This document shows, piece after piece, positions 1-8,080 of a stretch of 35,630 bases of DNA. The translations under genes were made by a program, and so were the position numbers. Position 1 is the first letter of the stretch. Every line of letters begins with the position of its first letter. The stretch covers positions 1 to 35,630 of the forward strand of contig NZ_MUNZ01000139.1 in assembly GCF_002001205.1 (NCBI RefSeq), written 5' to 3'. This DNA comes from Hydrogenophaga sp. A37. Lineage in GTDB: Bacteria > Pseudomonadota > Gammaproteobacteria > Burkholderiales > Burkholderiaceae_C. A model generated the notes under the pieces. It made no database searches, was not told where the DNA came from, and saw only the letters and a list, made by a program, of their open reading frames with translations.

Positions 1-538
1 GGCCCAGCTTGGACTTGCCCACCAGCCGGACGACCTCGATCTCGATGCCGACGATGTCCTGCAGCATGCTGTTGATGAATTCGGGCGCCGAGTCGCCCAT
101 CCTCCAGGGCGTGGCCTGCTGTGATCGCTGCTCGTGCTCGCGCGTGAGGCGCGCCACCAGGCCGCGCACGAAGCGTTCGTCGTCCCTCACGCGCAGGCGC
201 CCGTGGGCGTGCACGACCTGGTAGTTCCAGGTGGGCACGTGGCGGTGGTGTTCGGGTTTGCTGGGGTACCAGTTGGGCGAAATGTAGGCCTCGCTGGCTT
301 GGAAGATCACCAGCACGTCGGCACCTTCGGCCGGCACCTCACGCCACAGCGGGTTGGCGCGCGCCACGTGGGCGTTCAGCGTGCCGTGAGGGCCGGTGGC
401 TTCGTCCAGCTCGAACGGAATGTGGTTGGCGTCCAGCCCGTGGGGGCCTTGTGTGATGAGCGCGCCCAGCGGGTGTTCGCGCATCACGCGCTGCAGTTCG
501 CCGGGGCGGGTTTCTTCGAAGTGGGTAGGGAGGTACAT
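1..538 (-). CDS. PaiB-family FMN-binding negative transcriptional regulator (3' end outside window)
   Basis: The frame opens with MYLPTHFEETRPGEL and continues to the window edge, giving 179 residues without a stop. This start and the following segments (HPLGALITQGP, NHIPFEL, AYISPNWYPSKPEH, VPTWNYQVVHAHG) are typical of the PaiB family, whose members are about 200 residues long and adopt a flavin-reductase-like split-barrel fold. Bacillus PaiB is a negative regulator of sporulation and protease genes, but most proteobacterial homologues have no tested role. The usual C-terminal segment lies beyond the window. The gene points the same way as the LysE exporter 73 bases upstream of its start, so the two could be co-transcribed. 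The family call is firm; the regulatory function is only family-based. Confidence 0.85.
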   Translation of the reverse strand, partial: MYLPTHFEETRPGELQRVMREHPLGALITQGPHGLDANHIPFELDEATGPHGTLNAHVARANPLWREVPAEGADVLVIFQASEAYISPNWYPSKPEHHRHVPTWNYQVVHAHGRLRVRDDERFVRGLVARLTREHEQRSQQATPWRMGDSAPEFINSMLQDIVGIEIEVVRLVGKSKLG

Positions 539-611
539 GGCGGGCAGGCGTTCAGGGGGGCGAAGTGAGGCGTGTCTTTGTATCAGGCCAAGAGCGGCGC
601 GGGTCGCTTCT

Positions 612-1262
612 TCAGGCGTTTTGCAGTGCGTGGCGCACCAGCAGCGCCGACAGCACCCACATGGTCAGGCCGATCAGCGCGTCCAGCACCTGCCAGGCGC
701 GGGGCCGGGCGAACAGCGGCGCGAGCCAGCGCGCGCCGAAGCCCAGCGCGCTGAACCAGGCCAGGCTGGCGATGCTCGCGCCGGCCACGAACCAGCTTTG
801 CAGTCCTGCGGGTTGCTGGGCGCCGATGCTGCCGACCAGCAGCACGGTGTCCAGATACACGTGCGGGTTGAGCAGGGTGAACGCCGCGGCCTGCGCCATG
901 GCCGCGCCGAGGCTCAACCCGGCGCCGCCCGGTGCGGCGGTGAGCTGGCTCGCGTGCCGTGCGCGCTGCCATGACCGCCAGCCGTACACCGCCAGAAAGG
1001 CCGCGCCGGCCAGCGCCAGCGCCCGGGCCAGGCCCGGGCTGCTGCCCAGCGCCTGCGCCATGCCCAGCACCCCCGCAGTGATCAGGGCCGCATCGGCCAG
1101 CGCGCAGAACAGCACCACGCTGCCCACGTGCTCGCGCCGCAGGCCTTGGCGCAGCACGAAGGCGTTCTGTGCGCCGATGGCGACGATGAGGCCCAGACTC
1201 AGGAGCAAACCCTGGGCGAAGACGGGAAACACGTGAGAAACGGTGGAAGCAACTGGGTTCAT
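612..1262 (-). CDS. LysE/ArgO-family amino-acid exporter
   Basis: This 216-residue, very hydrophobic protein of about six membrane segments should export basic amino acids (lysine or arginine) across the inner membrane. Family hallmarks are the N-terminal LIVAIGAQNAFVLRQGLRR and the central LNPHVYLDTVLLVGSIGAQ, which align closely with E. coli ArgO and Corynebacterium LysE. I chose the ATG at 1262 (MNPVASTV): the longer frame begins with a TTG inside the inverted repeat at 1292-1306. It is divergent from an ArgP/LysG-type regulator at 1337, the classic lysE-lysG arrangement in which the regulator switches on the exporter when its amino acid accumulates. The exact substrate cannot be read from sequence. 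Confidence 0.9.
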   Translation of the reverse strand: MNPVASTVSHVFPVFAQGLLLSLGLIVAIGAQNAFVLRQGLRREHVGSVVLFCALADAALITAGVLGMAQALGSSPGLARALALAGAAFLAVYGWRSWQRARHASQLTAAPGGAGLSLGAAMAQAAAFTLLNPHVYLDTVLLVGSIGAQQPAGLQSWFVAGASIASLAWFSALGFGARWLAPLFARPRAWQVLDALIGLTMWVLSALLVRHALQNA

Positions 1263-1291
1263 GTTCCGAAGCTTGCCCGCGGTGAGGTATG

Positions 1292-1306
1292 AAGACAAAC
1301 TGTCTT
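1292..1306. promoter_or_regulatory. Inverted repeat between lysE and argP genes
   Basis: AAGACA-AAC-TGTCTT is a perfect 6-bp inverted repeat in the 74-bp divergent intergenic region. LysR-type regulators bind short interrupted dyads in such divergent promoters, so this is a reasonable candidate site for the ArgP-like protein. Binding is inference. Confidence 0.45.
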
Positions 1307-1336
1307 TCCTTCACCCGATTAAGAAAAACTGCATCC

Positions 1337-2233
1337 ATGCTCGACTACGCCGCCCTCCATGCGCTCGCCGCCGTGATTCGAGAGGGGAGTTTCGACCGCG
1401 CGGCCCGCGCGCTGCACGTGACGCCCTCGGCCATCTCGCAGCGTGTGCGCCTGCTGGAGGAGCGGGTGGGCTGCGCGCTGGTGGTGCGCGGCCAGCCCTG
1501 CCTGCCGACCGATACCGGCCGCCGCATGTGCCAGCACATGGACCGCGTGCGCCTGCTGGAGCATGAACTGCACGACGCGCTGCCCGCCCTCGCGCCCGAG
1601 GGCGGCACGCGCGTGGCGCTGCCGGTGGCGGTCAACGCCGACAGCCTGGCCACCTGGTTCGCGCCCGCGCTGGCCGCGTTCGCCGCGCAGGCCCCGGTGC
1701 TGATGGCGGTGAGCGTGGACGACCAGGACCACACGGCAGAGTGGCTGCGCACCGGCGCCGTGCTGGCGGCCGTGACGGGCAACGCGCGGCCAGCGGCCGG
1801 CTGCAACAGCCAGCCGCTGGGCGCCATGCGTTACCTCGCGGCAGCGACCCCGGCATTTGTTGCGCGCTTCTTCGGCGACGGGGTGGGCGCAGGCAGCCTG
1901 GCGCAAGCGCCCAGCCTGGTGTTCAACACCAAAGACGAGCTGCAGGCGCGCTGGGTGCGCCGCCTGTGCCACCGGCATGTGGAGCTGCCCCGCCACAGCC
2001 TGCCGTCGTCGCAGGCCTTCGTGACCGCCGCGCTGGCCGGCATGGGCTGGGGGCTGCAGCCCGAGGCACTGATCGCGTCCCACCTGGCGGACGGCTCGCT
2101 GGTGGAGCTGGTGCCCGGGCAGGCGCTGGACGTGCCGCTGCACTGGCAGACGGCGCGGGCCGCCTCGGGCCTGCTTGATGGCCTGACGCGGCAGATGCTG
2201 GCGGCCGCGCGCGACTCCCTGCGGCCGCTGTGA
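1337..2233 (+). CDS. argP: LysR-family regulator of the ArgP/LysG (IciA) type
   Basis: This 298-residue protein starts MLDYAALHALAAVIREGSF and has an N-terminal winged helix-turn-helix (FDRAARALHVTPSAISQRVR, about residues 18-37) that closely parallels E. coli ArgP. The rest is the LysR effector-binding domain. ArgP/LysG activates the gene of a basic amino-acid exporter in response to lysine or arginine. I chose the ATG at 1337 because the ArgP-type start falls there; an upstream in-frame ATG at 1289 would add 16 residues that do not resemble the family and would run through the inverted repeat. The divergent lysE-type gene is the obvious target. The family assignment is strong; the name argP is by homology and context. 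Confidence 0.85.
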   Translation: MLDYAALHALAAVIREGSFDRAARALHVTPSAISQRVRLLEERVGCALVVRGQPCLPTDTGRRMCQHMDRVRLLEHELHDALPALAPEGGTRVALPVAVNADSLATWFAPALAAFAAQAPVLMAVSVDDQDHTAEWLRTGAVLAAVTGNARPAAGCNSQPLGAMRYLAAATPAFVARFFGDGVGAGSLAQAPSLVFNTKDELQARWVRRLCHRHVELPRHSLPSSQAFVTAALAGMGWGLQPEALIASHLADGSLVELVPGQALDVPLHWQTARAASGLLDGLTRQMLAAARDSLRPL

Positions 2234-2244
2234 GCCCGTCGGCC

Positions 2245-2265
2245 CCCGCCAATGACCTTGGCGGG
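2245..2265 (+). terminator. Hairpin downstream of argP-like gene
   Basis: A perfect 8-bp stem (CCCGCCAA/TTGGCGGG) with a 5-base loop starts 12 bases after the stop codon. No T-run follows, so it is a weak or Rho-assisted terminator at best. Confidence 0.45.
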
Positions 2266-2339
2266 TCGCCGGTTCCAGCGGGCCTGTCTCCGTCGTTTGC
2301 TAGGATGCAACGCTGCTACCCGCCATTCACCCCCGTTTC

Positions 2340-4331
2340 ATGTCGCATTCCCCCCACCCAGACCACTACCGCCCCGACATTGATGGCCTGCGCGCCATTG
2401 CCGTATCTGCTGTGGTGATCCACCACGCTTTTCCCGAGTGGTTTCCGGGTGGTTTCATCGGGGTCGACATCTTCTTCGTGATCTCGGGCTACCTGATCAG
2501 CTCGATCATCCTGGACAACCTGGCGCGCAACCGGTTCAGCTTCGCCGACTTCTATGCCCGCCGGGTCAAGCGCATTTTTCCGGCGCTGTTTCTGGTACTG
2601 GCGTTCACGTTGGTCTACGGCTGGTTCGTGCTCTCGCCGCTGGAATACAAGGCGGTGGGCAAGCACGCGGTGGCCGGCAGTTTCTTCATGTCGAACTTTG
2701 CCTTCTGGCGAGAGGCGGGCTACTTCGATGCCTCGGCGGTCGAGAAACCGCTGCTGCACCTGTGGTCGCTCGCCATTGAAGAGCAGTTCTACATGTTCTG
2801 GCCGCTGGTGCTGGTGGCGCTGCACCGCTGGCACCAGCCCAAAAAGATCTGGATCGTGGGCCTGCTGCTGCTCTCGCTGGGTTTCAACCTCTGGCTGGTG
2901 CGGGGGGATGCGAACGCGGCGTTCTACAACCCGCTGGGCCGCTTCTGGGAAATGATGATGGGTGCCTACCTGGCCGCCAGCCGCCCGGCCCCGGGTGCGC
3001 CGGTGCCCGCCACGGCGCGCCGGGCGCAGTGGCTCTCCAGCCTGGGCATTGGCTTGCTGGTGATGGTCATGGTCGAGCTGGATCCGGAACGGCGCTTCCC
3101 CGGCGGTTGGGCCTTCGCCGGCACCCTGGCCTCCTGCCTGCTGATCGCCGCCGGTCCCCGGGGGTGGTTCAACCGGTATGTGTTGGCGAGCAAACCCATG
3201 GTCTGGATCGGTCTGATCAGCTACCCCCTCTACCTGTGGCACTGGCCGCTGCTGGCCTTTCCGCACATCGAGTTCGGCGGGATGCCGCCCATGCTGCACC
3301 AGCTTGGCTGGGTGTTGCTGGCGGTGCTGCTGGCCTGGCTCACCTACCGGCTGGTTGAACAACCGATCCGGTTCGGGCATTGGCGCCAATGGCGCTTCAC
3401 CACCGTGGCCCTGAGCGCCGCCGTGGCCGTGACCGGCCTGACCGGTTTCACCATCTACAAAAAAGAAGGCCAACCCGAGCGCCTGCAGATGCTGGCGGCG
3501 AACCAGGCGGCCAACCAGGCGGCCAGTGACGGGACGCCTGAGCAGATCCAGAAGCTGCTGACCACGCTCTCGTCCAGGGGCGGGAAGTCGGCGGTCGTCG
3601 ACGGCTGGCGCGACGGCGACTGCATGCTCGACTACGATCTGCCGCCCAGCCACTACAAGCCGTTTTGTGTCGAGAAGAAGCGCCCCCTGGTCTTCCTCTG
3701 GGGCGACTCGCATGCCGGCTCGCTGTACCCGGGCTTCAAGGCGCTGCAGGACAGCGGCAAATACAGCTTCGGCCTCGGCGAGCGCACGGGCGCGATCTGC
3801 CCGCCCATCCTGGGCATCGAACCGCGCCCGCTGTGCAAGAGCCTGAACGACGACACCATCCGGGTGATCCGCGAGACCAAGCCTGACATCGTGGTGCTCT
3901 ATGCCTGGTGGCACGAGGGCAAGGTCAAGGGTCGCTACAAAGACACCTCGGGCCTGGAGCCGACCGTGGCCGAGCTCAAGAAGGCCGGCGTCAAGCGCAT
4001 CGTGCTGCTCGGCGCGGTGCCGTATTGGCGCGAGGACCTGCCCAAGATCTTGCTGAAGCTGTGGAAAGAAAAGCAGCGTTTGCCGCTGCGCCTGGGCGAC
4101 GAATACCTGGATCCGCACGTCAAGGCCGCCACCGCCGAGATGCGCAAACGCTCTGCGGCCATGGGCATCGAGTTCATCTCAGGCATGGACTACTTCTGCA
4201 ACCGCGACGGCTGCCTGACGCGAATGGGGCCGGGCTCCGCCGAGCCCTTGAGTTTCGACTACGGGCACCTCACACCGCCCGCTGCGAAGTACTACGTTGA
4301 TCAGATGGCCCCGCTGATCATGGGCAAGTGA
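2340..4331 (+). CDS. Membrane O-acyltransferase with C-terminal SGNH domain (OafA/YrhL type)
   Basis: This 663-residue protein probably transfers acyl (often acetyl) groups to a cell-envelope polysaccharide. The first ~380 residues are an acyltransferase-3 domain: the N-terminus YRPDIDGLRAIAVSAVVIHH carries the family's conserved arginine and histidine region, followed by GGFIGVDIFFVISGYLI and RRVKRIFPAL and about ten membrane helices. The remainder is a periplasmic SGNH hydrolase-like domain with the nucleophile block GDSHAGS (Ser457) and the C-terminal D640-x-x-H643 pair. This is the full two-domain architecture of OafA-like O-antigen acetylases. No polysaccharide genes lie nearby, so the acceptor is unknown. 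A decayed second copy of its 3' end lies at 12885-13025, beyond the sugar operon. Confidence 0.9.
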   Translation: MSHSPHPDHYRPDIDGLRAIAVSAVVIHHAFPEWFPGGFIGVDIFFVISGYLISSIILDNLARNRFSFADFYARRVKRIFPALFLVLAFTLVYGWFVLSPLEYKAVGKHAVAGSFFMSNFAFWREAGYFDASAVEKPLLHLWSLAIEEQFYMFWPLVLVALHRWHQPKKIWIVGLLLLSLGFNLWLVRGDANAAFYNPLGRFWEMMMGAYLAASRPAPGAPVPATARRAQWLSSLGIGLLVMVMVELDPERRFPGGWAFAGTLASCLLIAAGPRGWFNRYVLASKPMVWIGLISYPLYLWHWPLLAFPHIEFGGMPPMLHQLGWVLLAVLLAWLTYRLVEQPIRFGHWRQWRFTTVALSAAVAVTGLTGFTIYKKEGQPERLQMLAANQAANQAASDGTPEQIQKLLTTLSSRGGKSAVVDGWRDGDCMLDYDLPPSHYKPFCVEKKRPLVFLWGDSHAGSLYPGFKALQDSGKYSFGLGERTGAICPPILGIEPRPLCKSLNDDTIRVIRETKPDIVVLYAWWHEGKVKGRYKDTSGLEPTVAELKKAGVKRIVLLGAVPYWREDLPKILLKLWKEKQRLPLRLGDEYLDPHVKAATAEMRKRSAAMGIEFISGMDYFCNRDGCLTRMGPGSAEPLSFDYGHLTPPAAKYYVDQMAPLIMGK

Positions 4332-4356
4332 AACACCCCCGCCGCGGTTAGCGCGA

Positions 4357-4400
4357 CCCCCTCAAAAGGGGGGGCGGCACTGGCCGTCCGGCAATGCCGG
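4357..4400. terminator. Hairpins after the acyltransferase gene
   Basis: Two small hairpins follow the stop codon: CCCCCT-CAAA-AGGGGG at 4357-4372 and CCGGC-AAT-GCCGG at 4388-4400. The first is a plausible terminator without a T-run. GC-rich hairpins of this style recur between genes in comamonads (see 28931-28962). Confidence 0.45.
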
Positions 4401-4495
4401 CCCTGTGGTGCCCTGGGTGGCCCCGGGGACGGTGAATTGGGTCGAGTGACGAACCTCAGTTTCTTCTTCTGACTGGTAAAAACCCCTAGCTAATT

Positions 4496-4515
4496 TTTGA
4501 GGTGCGTACCTCAAA
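4496..4515. promoter_or_regulatory. Palindromic operator of the LacI-type regulator
   Basis: TTTGAGGTGCGTACCTCAAA is a near-perfect 20-bp palindrome (one mismatched pair). It ends 8 bases before the chosen ATG at 4524 and therefore overlaps the ribosome-binding region or promoter. LacI-family repressors bind palindromes of this size, so autoregulation of the whole sugar operon is likely. Recognition by this particular protein is inference. Confidence 0.7.
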
Positions 4516-4523
4516 CTGCCGCC

Positions 4524-5570
4524 ATGGACGCGAAAACTGCTCCAAAAGTACGCACCACGCTGGAAGATGTGGCGCTGGACGCAGAGGTCAGCCTGGCGAC
4601 GGCTGATCGGGTGGTGAACAAGCGTCCCGGGGTGCGCGCGGCCACCGTCGCCAAGGTCAACGAGGCGGTGCGCCGCCTGGGCTACCGGCCCGACCCCTCC
4701 GCCGCCAAGCTGGCGCGCTCGCGGCTGCGCCGGGTGGCCTTCCTGCTGCCCGCCGGCACCAACCGCTTCGTCGGTTTGCTCAGTGACCAGATCAAGGCCA
4801 ACGCGGAGTGGATGCACGATCAGCGCATCCACGCCGACGTGCTGGCGGTCAACGTGTTCAACCCGGTCGAGCTGGGCAAGGCCCTGCTGGCGCAGGAGGG
4901 CCAGCGCGACGCGGTGGTGGTCATGGCGCTGGACCATCCGGTGGTGCGCTCGGCCATTGACCAGCTCACGCTGGCCGGCACCGTCGTCATCACCCTGGTG
5001 TCGGACGTGCCGTCCTCCACGCGCCAGCACTACGTGGGCATCAACAACACCGCCGCGGGCCGCACCGCCGCCACGCTCATCGGCCGCTTCGTCGGCCGGC
5101 AGCCCGCCGAAGTGGCCATCATCCTGGGCAGCCTTTCGCTGCGCGACCACGCCGAACGCTACTTCGGCTTCCACCAGGTGATGGCCCAGGAACACCCTCA
5201 CCTGACCGTCCTGCCCCCGCTCGAGGGGCAGGACGACGCCGCCCGCAACGAGGCGCTCACCACCCAGCTGTTCGCCACCCACCCGGGGCTCGCGGCGATC
5301 TACAGCGTGGGGGCCGGCAATGCCGGCATCAGCACGGCACTGCGCACGGCCGCCCGCGCGCAGGACACGGTGTTTGTCGGCCACGAGCTCACACCCGCCT
5401 CGCGCGCCGACCTGCTCGACGGCACCATGGACGCGGTCATCAACCAGGACGCGGGCCACGAAATCCGCTCCGCCCTGCGGGTCGCGCTCGCGCAGTGGTC
5501 GCAGGAGCCGGTGATCGCCGACCAGGAGCGCATCCGCATCGACATCTACCTGAAGGACAACCTCCCGTGA
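4524..5570 (+). CDS. LacI-family transcriptional regulator of the sugar operon
   Basis: This 348-residue regulator has an N-terminal LacI helix-turn-helix ([20 protein letters not shown], then [15 protein letters not shown] and [13 protein letters not shown] as the hinge, about residues 10-65) and a periplasmic-binding-protein-like sugar domain. That domain's C-terminal half contains [15 protein letters not shown] and FVGHELT. The ATG at 4524 places the helix-turn-helix at the usual position; an upstream in-frame ATG at 4497 lies within the palindrome. It is the first gene of a same-strand run, with xylA starting 34 bases after its stop, and the palindrome at 4496-4515 suggests negative autoregulation. 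The inducer is probably the sugar imported by the downstream ABC system or a product of the isomerase; the sequence does not identify it. Confidence 0.9.
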   Translation: MDAKTAPKVRTTLEDVALDAEVSLATADRVVNKRPGVRAATVAKVNEAVRRLGYRPDPSAAKLARSRLRRVAFLLPAGTNRFVGLLSDQIKANAEWMHDQRIHADVLAVNVFNPVELGKALLAQEGQRDAVVVMALDHPVVRSAIDQLTLAGTVVITLVSDVPSSTRQHYVGINNTAAGRTAATLIGRFVGRQPAEVAIILGSLSLRDHAERYFGFHQVMAQEHPHLTVLPPLEGQDDAARNEALTTQLFATHPGLAAIYSVGAGNAGISTALRTAARAQDTVFVGHELTPASRADLLDGTMDAVINQDAGHEIRSALRVALAQWSQEPVIADQERIRIDIYLKDNLP

Positions 5571-5604
5571 CCCCCTCCACCCGACGCACAGGACGCTTTC
5601 CACC

Positions 5605-6972
5605 ATGACACAGACCCTTTCCCCCGCACCCACAGACACCGCCCAGCGCGGCGCCTACTTCTCCTTCCGCGAGCCCTTCGCCTTCCGCGGCGAAGGCTTC
5701 GTGCCCACGGCCGAAGAGCCCTTCGCCTACCGCTACTACGACAAGAACCGCCCCGTGCTGGGCCGGCGCATGGAAGACCAGTTGCGCTTTTCCACCTGCT
5801 ACTGGCACAGCTTCGTGGGTGATGGCACCGACCCCTTTGGGGATGCCAGCTTCCTGCGGCCCTGGCACGGCGCGGGCGACCCGATGGCGCAGGCGCTGCA
5901 CAAGGCCGACGTCGCCTTCGACCTGTTCCGCCTGATCGACACGCCGTTCTTCACCTTCCACGACCGCGACGTGGCCCCCGAAGGCGCCACGCTGCGCGAA
6001 TCGAACGAGCACCTGCGCCGCATCGAAGCCGTGTTTGAACGCAAGATGGAGCAGACCGGCGTCAAGCTGCTCTGGGGCACGGCCAACCTGTTTTCCAACC
6101 GCCGCTACATGGCCGGCGCCGCCACCAACCCCGACCCCGACGTGTTCGCCTACGCCGCCGCGCAGGTGAAGAACGTGCTGGAGATGACGCACCGCTTGCG
6201 AGGTGCCAACTACGTGCTGTGGGGCGGGCGCGAGGGCTACGAAACCCTGCTCAACACCGACCTCAAACGCGAACTCGCGCAGCTTGGCCGTTTCTTGAAC
6301 CTGGTGGTCGAGCACAAACACAAGATCGGCTTCACCGGCCAGATCCTGATCGAGCCCAAACCCGCCGAGCCCACCAAGCACCAGTACGACCACGATGTGG
6401 CCACGGTCTACGGCTTCCTGCAAGCGCATGGGCTGGAGAACGAGGTCAAGCTCAACTTGGAGCAGAACCACGCGCTGCTGGCCGGCCACACCTTCGAACA
6501 CGAGATCGCGCTGGCCGGCGCGCTCGGCATCTTCGGCTCGATCGACATGAACCGCGGCGACGAGATGCTGGGCTGGGACACCGACCAGTTTCCCAACAAC
6601 CTGCAGCAGGTCGCGTTCACGCTGTACGAGGTGCTCAAGGCCGGCGGCGTGGGCCAGGGCGGCCTGAACTTCGATGCCAAGCTGCGCCGCCAGTCCATCG
6701 ACCCCGACGACCTGGTGTGGGCCCACGCCACATCCATGGACCTGTGCGCACGCGCGCTGCTGGTGGCCGAAAAGATGGTGCAGGACGGCGCGCTGCAGCG
6801 CCACGTGCAGACGCGTTACCAGGGCTGGGACTCACCGCGCGGCCGTTCCATGCTGCAAGGCGAGCGCTCGCTGGAGGCACTGGCGCTCGAGGTCGAGGCC
6901 GAAGGCCTGGAGCCCCAGCCGCGCTCGTCGCAGCAAGAGCGGCTGGAGCACCTGGTGAGCAGCTACCTCTGA
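5605..6972 (+). CDS. xylA: Xylose isomerase
   Basis: This 455-residue enzyme aligns along its length with E. coli XylA (440 residues) and should interconvert D-xylose and D-xylulose in the cytoplasm. Recognisable blocks are FRYYDKNR-like [33 protein letters not shown] with catalytic His119 and Asp122, [47 protein letters not shown] with metal-ligand Glu250 and Lys252, [11 protein letters not shown] with Glu286 and His289, and [10 protein letters not shown] with further metal ligands. All key residues appear intact. It sits between the LacI-type regulator and a second isomerase-like gene. No xylulokinase (xylB) is present in the window, so either the kinase is elsewhere or the operon handles a different sugar through a relaxed isomerase. 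Confidence 0.95.
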   Translation: MTQTLSPAPTDTAQRGAYFSFREPFAFRGEGFVPTAEEPFAYRYYDKNRPVLGRRMEDQLRFSTCYWHSFVGDGTDPFGDASFLRPWHGAGDPMAQALHKADVAFDLFRLIDTPFFTFHDRDVAPEGATLRESNEHLRRIEAVFERKMEQTGVKLLWGTANLFSNRRYMAGAATNPDPDVFAYAAAQVKNVLEMTHRLRGANYVLWGGREGYETLLNTDLKRELAQLGRFLNLVVEHKHKIGFTGQILIEPKPAEPTKHQYDHDVATVYGFLQAHGLENEVKLNLEQNHALLAGHTFEHEIALAGALGIFGSIDMNRGDEMLGWDTDQFPNNLQQVAFTLYEVLKAGGVGQGGLNFDAKLRRQSIDPDDLVWAHATSMDLCARALLVAEKMVQDGALQRHVQTRYQGWDSPRGRSMLQGERSLEALALEVEAEGLEPQPRSSQQERLEHLVSSYL

Positions 6973-7009
6973 AGTTCCGATACACCGACACGCAGACAAG
7001 GAGACACAC

Positions 7010-8080
7010 ATGGCCACCCACATCAAAGGCCCCGGCATCTACCTCGCGCAGTTCGCCAGCGACACCGCACCGTTCGACTCCTGGGCGTCGATCACGAAAT
7101 GGGCCGGCGGCCTGGGCTTCAAGGGCGTGCAGATCCCGTCGTGGGACAAGCGCATCTTCGACATGGACAAGGCCGCTGAGTCGCAGACCTACTGCGACGA
7201 GATTGCCGGCGTGGCGCGCGAGCACGGCATTGCGATCACCGAGCTGGGCACCCACCTGCAAGGACAGCTGGTGGCCGTGCACCCGGCCTACGACGAAGCC
7301 TTCGACGGCTTTGCGCCGGAGGCGTTTCGCAAGAACCCCAAGGCCCGCCAGGCCTGGGCGGTGGAGCAGATGCTGCTGTCCGCCAAAGCCTCCAAACGGC
7401 TGGGCCTCAAGAGCAACGTGAGCTTTCCTGGCGCGCTGGCCTGGCCGTTTCTGTACCCCTGGCCACCGCGCCCGGCCGGCCTGATCGAAGCCGCGTTCGA
7501 CGAACTCGCCAAGCGCTGGCTGCCGATCTTCGATGCTTTCGAAGAGGCCGACTGCAATGTCTGCTTCGAGCTGCACCCAGGTGAAGACCTGTTCGATGGC
7601 ACCACCTTCGAGATGTTCCTGGAGCGGGTCAACAACCACCCGCGCTGCTGCATCAACTACGACCCCTCGCACTTCCTGCTGCAGCAGCTCGACTACCTCG
7701 AGTTCATCGACATCTACCACGAGCGCATCAAGGCGCTGCACATCAAGGACGCCGAGTTCCGCCCCACCGGGCGCCAGGGTGTGTACTCCGGCTACCAGCC
7801 CTGGGTGGAGCGGGCGGGGCGCTTCCGCTCGCTCGGCGACGGGCAGGTGGATTTCGGCGCCATCTTCTCCAAGATGGCGCAGTACAACTACGACAGCTGG
7901 GCGGTGCTGGAGTGGGAGTGTTGCCTCAAGCACCCCGAAGCCGGCGCGGCCGAAGGCGCCGAGTTCATCCGCCGCCACATCATCCGCGTGACGGAAAAAG
8001 CCTTCGACGACTTTGCCGGCAGCGACACCGACCCCGCTCAGTTGCGCCGCATGCTCGGCCTGCAGGAGGGGGCGCCATGA
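7010..8080 (+). CDS. Sugar phosphate isomerase/epimerase-like TIM-barrel protein
   Basis: This 356-residue protein belongs to the xylose-isomerase-like TIM-barrel (AP endonuclease 2) superfamily, which includes ketose epimerases, inosose dehydratase and related sugar enzymes. Likely divalent-metal ligands lie in CFELHPGEDLFDG (Glu, His), NYDPSHFLLQQ (Asp, His), ALHIKDAEF (His) and AVLEWECC (Glu). The ribosome-binding site AAGGAG at 6998-7003 is well spaced for the ATG at 7010. Its stop overlaps the next gene's start in ATGA at 8077-8080, showing tight coupling to the dehydrogenase. Pairing of this fold with a Gfo/Idh/MocA dehydrogenase is common in operons for rare sugars and inositols. The precise reaction is not determinable. 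Confidence 0.85.
   Translation: MATHIKGPGIYLAQFASDTAPFDSWASITKWAGGLGFKGVQIPSWDKRIFDMDKAAESQTYCDEIAGVAREHGIAITELGTHLQGQLVAVHPAYDEAFDGFAPEAFRKNPKARQAWAVEQMLLSAKASKRLGLKSNVSFPGALAWPFLYPWPPRPAGLIEAAFDELAKRWLPIFDAFEEADCNVCFELHPGEDLFDGTTFEMFLERVNNHPRCCINYDPSHFLLQQLDYLEFIDIYHERIKALHIKDAEFRPTGRQGVYSGYQPWVERAGRFRSLGDGQVDFGAIFSKMAQYNYDSWAVLEWECCLKHPEAGAAEGAEFIRRHIIRVTEKAFDDFAGSDTDPAQLRRMLGLQEGAP

Noticed and set aside
1263..1298. Longer lysE start (TTG at 1298)
   Set aside because: It would place the start codon in the inverted repeat and add residues absent from the family; ATG 1262 fits.
2316..4118. 600-codon open frame antisense to the acyltransferase
   Set aside because: It is rich in Arg, Gln, His and Gly as expected from an antisense frame in GC-rich DNA, while the plus strand encodes a full, motif-rich family protein.
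7912..8076. Upstream extension of the dehydrogenase frame
   Set aside because: The extra residues are an alternate frame of the preceding isomerase gene; the ATGA overlap at 8077 gives normal family length.
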